NCBI RefSeq assembly: GCF_007970665.1
Contig: NZ_CP042430.1
Span: 2,666,001 to 2,730,000 of the forward strand
From: Baekduia soli
GTDB lineage: Bacteria; Actinomycetota; Thermoleophilia; Solirubrobacterales; Solirubrobacteraceae
DNA length: 64,000 nucleotides
Direction of reading: 5' to 3'
The notes beneath the pieces are model-generated. The model did no database searches. It saw nothing but the letters and a program-made list of their open reading frames with translations, and had not been told where the DNA came from. The first letter of the stretch is position 1. Each line of letters opens with the position of its first letter. The translations under genes were made by a program, and so were the position numbers. Shown one piece after another: positions 32,415-41,798 of the stretch.

Positions 32415-34447
32415 GCACGCTCGTCGGCATCGACGTCGGAGGCACCTTCACCGACCTGTTCCAGGTCGACGAGGAGGGCACGCCCCGCATCCTGAAGGTC
32501 CCCTCCACGCCGGAGGACCCGTCGATCGGCGTCATGAACGCCCTGACCGAGGCCGGGGCCTCCGGCGCGGAGCTCACGCAGTTCCTGCACGGCACGACCA
32601 TCGCCACCAACGCGCTCATCGAGCGCCGCGGCGCCGCCTGCGCGCTCATCACCACGCGCGGCTTCCGCGACGTGCTCGAGCTCGGCCGCCGCGACCGCCC
32701 GCACATCTACGGCCTGACCGGCAAGCACGTCCCACTCATCGCCCGCGACATGCGCTGGGAGGTCGACGAGCGCCTGGACCACGAGGGGCGCGTCCTGACC
32801 CCGCTGGACGAGGACCAGGTCCGCGCGCTGGCGCTGGAGCTGCGCGACGAGGGCCTGGAGACCGTCGTCGTCGCGTTCATCCACTCCTACCGCAACGCCG
32901 CCCACGAGGACCGCGCCCGCGAGATCCTGCTCGAGGTCCAGCCCGACTGGCACGTCGTGACCTCGTCCTCGGTGCTGCGCGAGTACTACGAGTTCGAGCG
33001 CACGAGCACCGCGGTCGTGCAGGGCTACCTCGAGCCGCTCGTCTCCCGCTACGCCGACCACCTCGTCACGCGCCTGGCGGACTGGGGCTTCACGCGCGAC
33101 GCGCTCATCATGCAGTCCAACGGCGGGCTCATCCCGGCCGCGCGGGCCGGCGAGCGCGCGAGCCACATGATCCGCTCGGGCCCCGCCGCCGGCGTCATCG
33201 CGGCGGTCAGCGTCGCAGCCGACGCCGGCTTCGACCGCGTGATCACCGGCGACATGGGCGGCACGAGCTTCGACGTGTCCATCAGCCTCGACGGCCGGCC
33301 GTCTGAGGCCGAGACGACGCTGCTGGACTTCCGGCTGCCCGTGCGGGTGCCGATGCTCGACGTCCGCACGATCGGCGCCGGCGGCGGCTCGATCGCCTGG
33401 ATCGACCGCGGCGGCATCCTGCAGGTCGGCCCGCGCAGCGCCGGGTCGGTTCCCGGCCCGGTCGCGTTCGGCCGCGGCGGGACCGAGCCGACGGTCAGCG
33501 ACGCCAACGTCGTGCTCGGCCGCATCAACGCCGAGGCGCCGATCGGTGCCGACGGCCGCGGACGCCTGGATCTGGAGGGCGCCCGGCGCGCGCTGGCCAT
33601 GCTCGGCGCCGAGTTCGGGATGGACGCCGAGGAGGCCGCCGACGCGGTGCTCACCGTCGTCAACACCCGCATGGCCGGCGAGATCCGGCTCATGACCGTC
33701 GAGCAGGGCCACGACCCGCGGGAGTTCGCGCTCGTGGCCTTCGGCGGGGCGGGGCCGCTGCACGGCGCCGCGCTGCTGCGCGAGATGGAGATCGGCACGA
33801 TGCTGCTGCCGGCCTTCCCCGGCGTGCTGTGCGCCATGGGCTGCACGGTGGCCGACATGCGCCACGACCTCTCCGAGACGATCGAGCGCGTGCTGCCCGC
33901 CGACGGCACACCCGGCCCCGACCGGCTGGACACCGAGGAGCTCGCAGCCGTCCTGCGCGCCCAGCGCGCCCACGGCGAGGACCAGCTGCGCCGCGACGAC
34001 GTCGACTTCGAGGAGGTCGAGATCCGTCACTTCGCCGACATGGCCTACCAGGGCCAGGTCCACCGGCTGCGCGTGCCGGTCCAGGCCGGCTGGGACGCCG
34101 AGCAGCTGCGCGCCGCGTTCGTGGCCCAGTACCAGGCCGAGTACGGCACCGAGCTCGGCGCGCTGTCGGTCGTCGTGGTCAACGCCCGCACCGCGGTCGT
34201 CGGGCGCCGCGCGCCGCTGCGCACGCCCGCCGGCGCATCGAGCTCGACCACGCCGCAGCCCCGCGAGCACCGGCGCGTGCGCTTCGACGACTGGCACGAG
34301 ACGCCGATCTACGCCCGGGCCGACCTCGCGCCGGGCGCCGAGCTGCAGGGCCCGCTCATCGTCGAGCAGGCCGACACGACCGCGGTGATCGAACCGGGCA
34401 TGACCGTCCGCGTCGACGCCGCCTCCAACCTGGTGGTGACGCGATGA
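32411..34447 (+). CDS. hyuA: hydantoinase/oxoprolinase/acetone-carboxylase family subunit A
   Basis: A 678-aa ATP-binding subunit. N-terminal GIDVGGTFTDLF is the ASKHA-type ATP-binding loop, followed by FLHGTTIATNALIERRGA, LITTRGFRDVLELGRRDRP and MQSNGGLIPAARA. The hydantoinase_A domain shows TGDMGGTSFDVS and IGAGGGSIAWID, and the end has VAFGGAGPLHGAALLREM. The family includes ATP-dependent N-methylhydantoin amidohydrolase, 5-oxoprolinase, acetone and acetophenone carboxylases. The acyl-CoA partners downstream favour a carboxylase or lactam-opening role, which is inference. GTG 32411 overlaps the gntR stop. Confidence 0.93.
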   Translation: MSTLVGIDVGGTFTDLFQVDEEGTPRILKVPSTPEDPSIGVMNALTEAGASGAELTQFLHGTTIATNALIERRGAACALITTRGFRDVLELGRRDRPHIYGLTGKHVPLIARDMRWEVDERLDHEGRVLTPLDEDQVRALALELRDEGLETVVVAFIHSYRNAAHEDRAREILLEVQPDWHVVTSSSVLREYYEFERTSTAVVQGYLEPLVSRYADHLVTRLADWGFTRDALIMQSNGGLIPAARAGERASHMIRSGPAAGVIAAVSVAADAGFDRVITGDMGGTSFDVSISLDGRPSEAETTLLDFRLPVRVPMLDVRTIGAGGGSIAWIDRGGILQVGPRSAGSVPGPVAFGRGGTEPTVSDANVVLGRINAEAPIGADGRGRLDLEGARRALAMLGAEFGMDAEEAADAVLTVVNTRMAGEIRLMTVEQGHDPREFALVAFGGAGPLHGAALLREMEIGTMLLPAFPGVLCAMGCTVADMRHDLSETIERVLPADGTPGPDRLDTEELAAVLRAQRAHGEDQLRRDDVDFEEVEIRHFADMAYQGQVHRLRVPVQAGWDAEQLRAAFVAQYQAEYGTELGALSVVVVNARTAVVGRRAPLRTPAGASSSTTPQPREHRRVRFDDWHETPIYARADLAPGAELQGPLIVEQADTTAVIEPGMTVRVDAASNLVVTR

Positions 34448-36243
34448 GCATCGACCCGATCACGCTGTCGGTCGTCCGCAGCAGCCTCGAGCAGATCTGC
34501 GACGAGATGGACCTGCTGCTCATCCGCTCGGCGATGTCGCCGATCATCTCCGAGACCAACGACTGCGCGCACGGCATCTACGACCCCCACACGGGCGAGA
34601 CGATCGCCCAGGGGCGGCTCGGCCTGCCGGTCTTCCTGGCCAACATGCAGTTCGCGGTGCAGTCGACGATCGCCGAGGCCCGGGCCACGGGCGGCTTCCG
34701 CCCCGGCGACGTGTGGATCCTCAACGACGTCTACCGCGGCGGCACGCACCTCAACGACGTCAACCTGGTCACGCCCGTCTTCGTCGGCGACGAGCTGTTC
34801 GCGCTGATCGCCAGCACGGGCCACTGGATGGACATCGGCGGCTCGGCGCCCGGCGGCTGGAACCCCGAGGCCCAGGACATCCACCAGGAGGGCGTGTTCA
34901 TCCCGGCCGTGCGGCTCTACGACGAGGGCCGCCGCAACGACGCGCTCGTGTCGATGATCCTCGCCAACCTGCGCCTCCCGCGCGAGATCCTCGGGGACCT
35001 CACGGCGATGGCCAGCGCCGTGCGCACCGGCCAGGACCGCCTCGGCCACGTCATCGACCACCATGGCCGCGACGTCGTCCGCGACTGCCTGACCGAGCTC
35101 ATCGACCGCTCCGAGCGCCAGATGCGCTCCTACATCTCCGACATCCCCGACGGCACCTACACGTACGTCGACAGCCTCGACAACGATGGCATCGTCGACG
35201 AGCCGATGAGGATCCAGGTCGAGATCGTCATCGCCGGCAGCGACATGACGATCGACTTCGCCGGCACGTCGCCGGCGGCGCGCGGGCCGCTGAACCTCGC
35301 GCGCAACTCGACGATCTCCATGTGCTACGTCGCGCTGAAGCACATCTTCCCCGACGTGCCCATCAACGGCGGGACGTTCCGGCCCGCGAGGGTGCTCGTG
35401 CCCGACGGCACGGTGACCTCGGCCGAGTACCCGTCGCCGGTCAGCGGCTACCTCGAGGTCGCCGGCCGCGTGCTCGACGTGATGTTCGGGGCCCTGGCGC
35501 CGGCGATCCCCGACCTCGTGCCCGCCGCGCCGTTCGGCACCACCGGCGTGGTGACCGTGGGCGGCGTGCACCCCGAGCGCGGGACGTACTACGTCGGCGT
35601 CTTCCCCTACCCCGGCGGCTACGGCGCCACCGCGGAGGGCGACGGCCTGGTGCACGGCAACACGCCGCAGTCCATGGCCAACTTCGTCGCCCTGGAGGCC
35701 TCCGAGCACCGCTACCCGGTCCGCTTCGACTGGTTCGCCCTGCGCGAGGACTCCGGCGGCGGCGGGCGTCACCGCGGCGGCGACGGCACGACCTACCGCA
35801 TCCGGGCGCTGGCCGACTGCGTCGTCTCCGTCCTGGGCGACCGCGCCGACGAGGCGCCGTTCGGGCTGCACGGCGGTACGCACGGCGCCCCCAACAGCGT
35901 GGAGCTGACGACGGGCGGGGAGACGTGGCGCCCGCCCATGCGCACCAAGCTGGCCAAGCAGGAGCTGACCGCCGGCGACGCGGTGACCGTCGCCTCGCCG
36001 GGCGGCGGCGGCTTCGGCGACCCGCTCGAGCGCGAGCTCGAGGCGGTCCAGAACGACCTCAACCTGGGCTACATCGCCCTCATGACGGCGCAGGACGTCT
36101 ACGGCGTCGTCGTGGCGAAGACCACCAAGATCGCCGGGCGGACCCGGTACGACCTCGATCCGCAGGGCACCGCGGAGCGGCGCGCGGAGCTGCGCCGTCA
36201 GCCGGCGCTCGCCGCGGACACCTCGACCATGGAGCAGACATGA
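34444..36243 (+). CDS. hyuB: hydantoinase/oxoprolinase/acetone-carboxylase family subunit B
   Basis: A 599-aa subunit that forms a complex with HyuA. Family motifs: ITLSVVRSSLEQICDEMDLLLIRSAMSPIISE at the N-terminus, LNDVYRGGTHLNDVNLVTPVF, STGHWMDIGGSAPGGWN, DFAGTSPAARGPLNLARNST, and the C-terminal ASPGGGGFGDPLERE. The length is usual for HyuB. It overlaps hyuA by 4 bp and the acyl-CoA dehydrogenase by 4 bp. No gamma subunit of acetone carboxylase is seen nearby. Reaction as for the A subunit: ATP-driven ring opening or carboxylation of an unknown substrate. Confidence 0.93.
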   Translation: MSIDPITLSVVRSSLEQICDEMDLLLIRSAMSPIISETNDCAHGIYDPHTGETIAQGRLGLPVFLANMQFAVQSTIAEARATGGFRPGDVWILNDVYRGGTHLNDVNLVTPVFVGDELFALIASTGHWMDIGGSAPGGWNPEAQDIHQEGVFIPAVRLYDEGRRNDALVSMILANLRLPREILGDLTAMASAVRTGQDRLGHVIDHHGRDVVRDCLTELIDRSERQMRSYISDIPDGTYTYVDSLDNDGIVDEPMRIQVEIVIAGSDMTIDFAGTSPAARGPLNLARNSTISMCYVALKHIFPDVPINGGTFRPARVLVPDGTVTSAEYPSPVSGYLEVAGRVLDVMFGALAPAIPDLVPAAPFGTTGVVTVGGVHPERGTYYVGVFPYPGGYGATAEGDGLVHGNTPQSMANFVALEASEHRYPVRFDWFALREDSGGGGRHRGGDGTTYRIRALADCVVSVLGDRADEAPFGLHGGTHGAPNSVELTTGGETWRPPMRTKLAKQELTAGDAVTVASPGGGGFGDPLERELEAVQNDLNLGYIALMTAQDVYGVVVAKTTKIAGRTRYDLDPQGTAERRAELRRQPALAADTSTMEQT

Positions 36244-37433
36244 GCGACACCCAGACGCGCGGCGCGATCCCCGAGGGCACGTGGGAGCTGCCGCATGAGC
36301 TGCAGCTGCTCGGCCAGACCGTGGCCGACTTCGTGCGCAAGGAGATCCTGCCCGAGGAGGCCAAGCTCGACACCGAGGCCTACAAGCTGCCCCCGGACGT
36401 GCTGGCGCGCGTGCAGGCCGACGCCAAGGCGGCGGGCCTGTGGTGCGTGCAGACGCCCGAGGAGCACGGCGGCGCGGGCCTGAGCCTGCTGGCGCAGTGC
36501 GTGGTGGCCGAGGAGGCCGCCAAGTGCCGGATGGGCGCCTACGTGCCCGCGGGCGCGGCGTTCGGCTGGGATCCGCCCAACGTGATCTTCAAGGGCACCC
36601 AGGACCAGATCGACCGCTACGCCAACCCCGACGTGCTCGGCGAGAAGACCTACGTCGCGATCAGCGAGCCCAACGGCGGCGCCGATCCGGGCCGCTCGAT
36701 CCAGTCGACGGCCAAGCGCGACGGCGACCACTACATCCTCAACGGCCAGAAGACCTGGATCACCGGCGGCGACGCGTCGCGCTGGGGCGTGGTGTTCGCC
36801 CGCACCGGCGGCCCGGGGCGCAAGGGGATCAGCTGCTTCGTGGTCGAGCCGGAGTGGGAGGGCGTGACGGTCGAGACGATCCCGGTCATCCGGCCGCTGT
36901 CGCCGGTGGAGATGTTCTTCGACAACGTCAAGGTGCCGGTCGAGAACCTGCTGGGCGAGGAGGGCCGCGGGTTCGAGCTGGCCGAGAGCTGGCTCGTCCA
37001 CGGGCGCGTGCCCTACGCGGCGGGGACCATCGGCGTCGCGCAGGCCGCGCTGCAGATGGCCATCGACTACTCCAAGGAGCGCTCGACGTTCGGCAAGCGC
37101 CTGGCCCAGCGCCAGGCCATCCAGTGGATGCTGGCCGACTCCGACATCGAGCTGCGCGCCGCGCGGCTGCTGACCTACCAGGCGGCCTGGAAGGCCGACG
37201 CGGGCAAGAACTACAAGCTGGAGGCCTCCATCGCCAAGGTCTACGCCACCGAGACGGCCGGGCGCGTCGTGGACCGCGCGATGCAGGTGCTCGGCGGCAT
37301 GGGCGTGGCCAAGGAGCTCCCGCTGGAGCGCTGGTACCGCGAGATGCGCATCAAGCGCATCGGCGAGGGCCCGTCGGAGATCCACCGCATGGTCATCGCG
37401 CGCGAGCTCCTCGGCGCCGCGGCCAAGGACTGA
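36240..37433 (+). CDS. acyl-CoA dehydrogenase
   Basis: A 397-aa FAD-dependent acyl-CoA dehydrogenase, introducing an alpha-beta double bond into an acyl-CoA. It shows YVAISEPNGGADPGRSIQSTA, GQKTWITGGDASRWGVVFA, MFFDNVKVPVENLLGEEGRGFEL, SKERSTFGKRLAQRQAIQWMLAD and the end QVLGGMGVAKELPLERWYREMRIKRIGEGPSEIHRMVIAREL, with the catalytic Glu in IGEGPSE. Such enzymes hand electrons to ETF. The gene lies between hyuB (4-bp overlap) and an enoyl-CoA hydratase (4-bp gap), giving consecutive beta-oxidation steps. Confidence 0.93.
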   Translation: MSDTQTRGAIPEGTWELPHELQLLGQTVADFVRKEILPEEAKLDTEAYKLPPDVLARVQADAKAAGLWCVQTPEEHGGAGLSLLAQCVVAEEAAKCRMGAYVPAGAAFGWDPPNVIFKGTQDQIDRYANPDVLGEKTYVAISEPNGGADPGRSIQSTAKRDGDHYILNGQKTWITGGDASRWGVVFARTGGPGRKGISCFVVEPEWEGVTVETIPVIRPLSPVEMFFDNVKVPVENLLGEEGRGFELAESWLVHGRVPYAAGTIGVAQAALQMAIDYSKERSTFGKRLAQRQAIQWMLADSDIELRAARLLTYQAAWKADAGKNYKLEASIAKVYATETAGRVVDRAMQVLGGMGVAKELPLERWYREMRIKRIGEGPSEIHRMVIARELLGAAAKD

Positions 37434-37437
37434 GACG

Positions 37438-38211
37438 GTGGGCGTCGAGTTCGAGGTCGACGAGGGCGTCGCGCTCATCACGATCAACCGCCCCGAGCGG
37501 ATGAACGCGATGGACGCCGACGCCTACCAGGCGCTGTCGGAGGCGTGGAAGCGGGTGCGCGACGACGGTGCGATCCGCGCCGCGGTCATCACGGGTGCCG
37601 GCGACCGTGCGTTCAGCACGGGCGCCGACATCAAGAGCTTCCTCACGGCGCCGTCCGATCTGTCGGAGTTCTGGCTGACCCAGAAGGACCAGCTGCTCAA
37701 CCGTGGCCTGGAGGTCTTCAAGCCCATCATCGCCGCCGTCAACGGCTACTGCCTGGGCGGCGGGATGACGCTGCTGCTGGCCACCGACATCCGCGTCGCG
37801 GCCGAGCACGCCTCCTTCGGGCTGTCGGAGGTCAAGCGCGGCGTCATCGCCGGCAACGGCGGCACCCAGCGGGTCATGGGCCAACTGCCCCACGCCGTCG
37901 GCATGGAGCTGCTGCTCACCGGCGACCGCATCGACGCGGCCACCGCCGAGCGTTGGGGCCTGGTCAACAAGGTCGTGCCGATGGAGGGCCTGCTCGACGC
38001 CGCGATGGAGTACGCCCAGCGCATCGTCGTCAACGCCCCGCTGGCCGTCCAGGCGGCCAAGGAGCTGGCGCTGCGCTCGCGCGACATGGGCCTCGACGAG
38101 GGCCTGCGGCTCGAGCAGACGATGAACCGCCTGCTCATGGTCACCGAGGACGCCAAGGAGGGCCCCGCGGCCTTCGCCGAGAAGCGCGCCCCGCAGTTCA
38201 AGGGGCGCTAG
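37438..38211 (+). CDS. enoyl-CoA hydratase/isomerase family protein
   Basis: A 257-aa crotonase-fold enzyme starting at GTG 37438. The oxyanion-hole motifs are AFSTGADIKSF and NGYCLGGGMTLLLATDIRVAAEHASFGLSEVKRGVIAGNGGTQRVMGQLPHAVGMELLLTGDRI. It would hydrate the enoyl-CoA made by the adjacent dehydrogenase. Gap of 4 bp to the dehydrogenase and 2 bp to the CoA-transferase. Some crotonases do other chemistry (hydrolysis, isomerisation), so hydratase activity is inferred from context. Confidence 0.9.
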   Translation: MGVEFEVDEGVALITINRPERMNAMDADAYQALSEAWKRVRDDGAIRAAVITGAGDRAFSTGADIKSFLTAPSDLSEFWLTQKDQLLNRGLEVFKPIIAAVNGYCLGGGMTLLLATDIRVAAEHASFGLSEVKRGVIAGNGGTQRVMGQLPHAVGMELLLTGDRIDAATAERWGLVNKVVPMEGLLDAAMEYAQRIVVNAPLAVQAAKELALRSRDMGLDEGLRLEQTMNRLLMVTEDAKEGPAAFAEKRAPQFKGR

Positions 38212-38213
38212 GC

Positions 38214-39416
38214 GTGGGCGAGGGAAGGCACCCGCTGGAGGGCATCGTCGTCCTCGACCTCGGCCAGATCTACAACGCGCCCTACGCGACGCTGCTGCTG
38301 GCACTGGGCGGCGCCCACGTCATCAAGGTCGAGCCCAAGCACGGCGAGAACCTGCGCGGCCGCACCCAGGGCGCCGGGGCGGGCGCGCCGTTCGTGATGC
38401 TCAACTCCAACAAGCAGGGCATCACGATCGACCTGCGCACCGACCGCGGCCGCGAGCTGCTGCTGCAGCTCGCCGACCGCGCCGACGTGCTCGTCGAGAA
38501 CTTCCGTCCCGGCGTGATGGAGAAGCTCGGCGCCGGCCCCGACGTCGTGCGCGCGCGCAACCCGCGGATCATCTACGGCTCGGGCTCGGGCTTCGGGCAC
38601 TCCGGGCCCTACCGCGACTTCGCCGCGATGGACCTCACGATCCAGGCCATGGCCGGGATCATGAGCGTGACGGGCTTCCCCGACCGCCCGCCGGTCAAGG
38701 CCGGCCCGGCGGTCGCGGACTTCTTCGGCGGCATCCACCTCTACGGCGCGATCGTCACCGCGCTGTTCGACCGCGAGCGCACGGGGGAGGGGCGCACGGT
38801 CGAGGCCTCGATGTTCGAGTCGGTCTACCCGTCGCTCATGTCGAGCCTGGGGCTCTTCTTCGGTGCGGGGCAGGGGGAGTCGCCGATGCGCACGGGCAAC
38901 CGGCACGCCGGGCTGGCCGAGGCGCCCTACAACGTCTACCCGGCCGCCGACGGGCACGTCGCGATCATCTGCGTCAGCGACGCGCACTGGCGCGGGCTGG
39001 CCGGGCTGCTCGGCCGCCCCGAGCTCGCCGACCATCCCGACTACGCGACCCGCCGCGCGCGCGTGGAGCGCATCGACGAGGTCGACGAGCTGGTCGGCGC
39101 CTTCACGTCCCGGCACGACCGCGACCCGCTGTGCGCGCTGCTGCGCGAGCACCGCGTCCCGTGCGCGCCCGTGCGCGAGCTCGGCGAGGTCGTCGCCGAC
39201 GAGCACCTGCACGCCCGCGGCATGCTCCAGGAGATCGAGCATCCCGAGCTCGGGACGGTCACCGTCCCGCACACCCCGCTGCGCTACGACGGCGAGGAGC
39301 GCACGCCGCTGGTCCTCGCGCCGGGGCTGGGCGAGCACAACGAGGCGGTCCTCTTGGACTGGCTCGGGCTGGACCCCGCGGAGTACGCATCCCTCGTCGA
39401 GCAGGAGGTCATCTAG
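38214..39416 (+). CDS. CaiB/BaiF (family III) CoA-transferase
   Basis: A 400-aa family III CoA-transferase that moves CoA between carboxylic acids. Features: VVLDLGQIYNAPYATLLLALGGAHVIKVEPKHGENLRG, MLNSNKQGITIDLRTDRGRELLLQLADRADVLVENFRPGVMEKLG, and the catalytic Asp in RDFAAMDLTIQAMAGIMSVTG. C-terminal AEAPYNVYPAADGHVAIICVSDAHWRGL is typical. GTG 38214 is 2 bp after the hydratase. It probably activates the pathway acid or recycles CoA, complementing the ATP-dependent ligase downstream. Confidence 0.92.
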   Translation: MGEGRHPLEGIVVLDLGQIYNAPYATLLLALGGAHVIKVEPKHGENLRGRTQGAGAGAPFVMLNSNKQGITIDLRTDRGRELLLQLADRADVLVENFRPGVMEKLGAGPDVVRARNPRIIYGSGSGFGHSGPYRDFAAMDLTIQAMAGIMSVTGFPDRPPVKAGPAVADFFGGIHLYGAIVTALFDRERTGEGRTVEASMFESVYPSLMSSLGLFFGAGQGESPMRTGNRHAGLAEAPYNVYPAADGHVAIICVSDAHWRGLAGLLGRPELADHPDYATRRARVERIDEVDELVGAFTSRHDRDPLCALLREHRVPCAPVRELGEVVADEHLHARGMLQEIEHPELGTVTVPHTPLRYDGEERTPLVLAPGLGEHNEAVLLDWLGLDPAEYASLVEQEVI

Positions 39417-40541
39417 ATGCGCGGCAAGGCCGTCATCGCCGGATTCGGGCACACCGCCCACGGGAAGCTGCCCGGGCGCACGCCGCTCTCGATGACCGTC
39501 GAGGCGGTCGCGGGCGCACTGGCCGACGCCCAGGTCGAGAAGGACGCCGTCGACGCCGTCTTCGTCAAGTACCCCACCTCGGGATTCCAGACGATGTTCG
39601 GCCAGACCGTCGCCGAAGCCCTGGGGCTGCAGCCGCGCATCGGCGGCGTCTGGGACCAGGGCGGTGCGACGAACATCAGCATGATCTCGTTCGCCGCGAT
39701 GGCCATCGAGCACGGCCAGTGCGAGGTGGCGCTCGTCACGACCGCCGACAACCCGCGCACGGGGACCCGGCAGGCCTACGAGCGCGGATGGGGCGACGAT
39801 GCCGTCTACGGCTGGTTCGGGACGCCCGCCGGCTACGCGATGATCGCCCAGCGCCACATGGCCGAGTACGGGACCACTCACGAGCAGCTCGGCGCGATCG
39901 CCGTCGCCTGCCGCAAGCACGGGGCGGCCAACCCCGCCGCGCACCTGCGCAAGCCGCTGACCATGGACGAGTACATGGACGCGGCGTGGGTCGTCGAGCC
40001 GCTGCGCCGCGACGACTGCTGCCTGATCTCCGACGGTGGCGCGGCCGTCGTGGTCATGAGCGCCGAGCGCGCCGCGCAGCTCGGCGTGCCCGACCCCGTG
40101 CCGATCCTCGGCTTCGGGCAGGGCCAGACCTCCTACGAGGTCCCGCTGCGCCCCACGCTGACCGAGACGCAGGCGGCGATCTCCGCCCGGACCGCGTTCG
40201 CGATGGCCGGCATCGGCCCCGCCGACGTCGACGTCGCGCAGATCTACGACTGCTTCACCCCGACCGTCCTGCTGGCCCTGGAGGACTACGGGTTCTGCAG
40301 GAAGGGCCAGGGCGGCAGCTTCGTGGAGGACGGGGCGCTGGAGGTCGGCGGCGCGCTGCCGCTGAACACGAGCGGCGGGCTGCTGTCGGAGACCGGCATG
40401 CCGGGCATGCAGCTCGTCATCGAGGGCGTGCGGCAGATCCGCGGCACGTCGACGACGCAGGTCCCCGACGCCGGGATCTGCGTGGTGGCCAACCAGGGAG
40501 GCATCATGCACACCCACTCGACGCTGGTGCTGGGCCGATGA
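39417..40541 (+). CDS. thiolase-like (SCP-x/Ltp2-type) protein without an obvious nucleophilic Cys
   Basis: A 374-aa thiolase-fold protein starting directly after the CoA-transferase stop. It has VIAGFGHTAHGKLPGRTPLSM, VDAVFVKYPTSG, the loop DQGGATNISMISFAAMAIEHGQCEVALV and late NTSGGLLSETGMPGMQLVIEGVRQIRGT. In classical thiolases the loop carries the acylated Cys (GACASG) and the late motif an H in GHPxGA; both are missing. That is the state of Ltp2-type proteins, which with a DUF35 partner act as retro-aldolases in steroid side-chain degradation. The DUF35 gene is next, so a heteromeric aldolase or acyltransferase is likely. Confidence 0.87.
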   Translation: MRGKAVIAGFGHTAHGKLPGRTPLSMTVEAVAGALADAQVEKDAVDAVFVKYPTSGFQTMFGQTVAEALGLQPRIGGVWDQGGATNISMISFAAMAIEHGQCEVALVTTADNPRTGTRQAYERGWGDDAVYGWFGTPAGYAMIAQRHMAEYGTTHEQLGAIAVACRKHGAANPAAHLRKPLTMDEYMDAAWVVEPLRRDDCCLISDGGAAVVVMSAERAAQLGVPDPVPILGFGQGQTSYEVPLRPTLTETQAAISARTAFAMAGIGPADVDVAQIYDCFTPTVLLALEDYGFCRKGQGGSFVEDGALEVGGALPLNTSGGLLSETGMPGMQLVIEGVRQIRGTSTTQVPDAGICVVANQGGIMHTHSTLVLGR

Positions 40542-40590
40542 GGTCGAACGGAGCCGGCGCGCCGGTCGACCGGCGAGGAGGACACGTTCG

Positions 40591-41010
40591 ATGAGCGAGA
40601 CGCCCGACACCACCATCGACCTGCCCGAGCCGTCCGAGCTGCTCGCCGCGCACCGCGGGGCGCTCGCCGACGGCCGGCTGACGTTCCAGCGCTGCTCGGC
40701 CTGCCAGAACGCCTGGCTGCCCCCGCGCGACCGCTGCCCGCGCTGCCTGGCCGACACATGGGCGTGGGAGACCGCCTCGGGCCGCGCCACCGTCGTGAGC
40801 TGGGTCGTCTACCACCGCGCCTACCACCCGGCCTTCGCCGACCGCGTCCCCTACAACGTGGTCCTCGTCGACCTCGAGGAGGGCCCGCGGATGCTGTCGA
40901 CGGTCATCGGGATCGACGGCGGCGAGGGGCTGGCCATCGACCTCCCGCTGCAGGCCGAGGTCGGCCACGAGGGCGAGGTCCCCGTCGCCCGGTTCCGGCT
41001 CGCCACATGA
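40591..41010 (+). CDS. DUF35 Zn-ribbon/OB-fold protein
   Basis: A 139-aa partner protein. After a helical N-terminus it has a rubredoxin-like zinc ribbon, CSACQNAWLPPRDRCPRC (four Cys at about residues 36, 39, 50 and 53), then an OB-fold (GRATVVSWVVYHRAYHPAFADRVPYNVVLVDLEEGPRMLSTVIG). DUF35 proteins bind thiolase-like partners and shape acyl-CoA binding. GAGGAGG lies 8 nt before ATG 40591. It overlaps the following SDR by 4 bp. Confidence 0.92.
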   Translation: MSETPDTTIDLPEPSELLAAHRGALADGRLTFQRCSACQNAWLPPRDRCPRCLADTWAWETASGRATVVSWVVYHRAYHPAFADRVPYNVVLVDLEEGPRMLSTVIGIDGGEGLAIDLPLQAEVGHEGEVPVARFRLAT

Positions 41011-41798
41011 GCGAGCCGGTGGCGGGCGCGCGCGGCGCGGCCATCGTCACCGGCGCCGGCCAGGGCATCGGGCGACGCATCGCGGTCCGGCTGGCCGCCG
41101 AGGGCCACGCCGTCGCGCTGGCCGCGCGCTCGGCCGGCGCGCTGGACGAGGCGGCCGCCGAGATCGCCGCGGCCGGCGGCCGCGCGCTCGCCGTGCCGAC
41201 CGACGTCACCGACGCCGCGCAGGTCGACCACCTGGCCGCGATCGCCGAGGCCGAGCTGGGCCCGGTCGCGGTCGTCGTCAGCGCCGCGGGCATCGCCGGG
41301 CCCACCGCGCCGCTGTGGGAGATCACGCCCGAGCAGTGGGAGGAGACGTTCGCGGTCAACGTGACGGGGACCTACCTCCTGTGCCGCGCGGCGCTGCCGG
41401 CGATGCTGCAGCGCGGGGCGGGCAGCGTGGTCGTCATCGGCTCGGTCACCGGCAAGCGGCCGCTGCTGGGCCGCACGCCCTACGCGGCCAGCAAGACCGC
41501 GCTCATCGGCCTCGTGCGCACGCTGGCCTGGGACGCGGGCCCGCACGGCGTGCGCGTCAACCTCGTCTCGCCCGGGCCGATCAGCGGCGATCGGCTGGAC
41601 CGCGTCATCGCGGCCCAGGCGCAGGCGCTGGGGGTCGAGCCCGAGGTGGTCCGCGACGGGATGCTCGAGGGCACCCCGCTGCGGCGGCTGACCAGCGCCG
41701 ACGAGGTGGCCGACGCCGTGCTCTACCTGGCCGGGGACGGCGCGCGTGCCGTCACCGGCGACGACCTCAACGTGGCGAGTGGATGGGTGATGTCATGA
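41007..41798 (+). CDS. short-chain dehydrogenase/reductase (FabG-like)
   Basis: A 263-aa SDR: GAAIVTGAGQGIGRRIAVRLAAEGHAV, VSAAGIAGPTAPLWE (NAG strand varied to SAAG), VVIGSVTGKRPLLGRTPYAASKTALIGLVRTLA with Ser and YxxxK, and VNLVSPGPISGDRLDR. It ends ARAVTGDDLNVASGWVMS. In the operon it could oxidise the 3-hydroxyacyl-CoA made by the hydratase. It overlaps DUF35 and the acyl-CoA ligase genes by 4 bp each. Confidence 0.88.
   Translation: MSEPVAGARGAAIVTGAGQGIGRRIAVRLAAEGHAVALAARSAGALDEAAAEIAAAGGRALAVPTDVTDAAQVDHLAAIAEAELGPVAVVVSAAGIAGPTAPLWEITPEQWEETFAVNVTGTYLLCRAALPAMLQRGAGSVVVIGSVTGKRPLLGRTPYAASKTALIGLVRTLAWDAGPHGVRVNLVSPGPISGDRLDRVIAAQAQALGVEPEVVRDGMLEGTPLRRLTSADEVADAVLYLAGDGARAVTGDDLNVASGWVMS

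Noticed and set aside
40552-40576. Several short palindromes (GGCGCGCC, GGTCGACC) between the thiolase-like and DUF35 genes
   Set aside because: Short GC palindromes are expected by chance at this base composition; only the GAGGAGG ribosome site is meaningful there.
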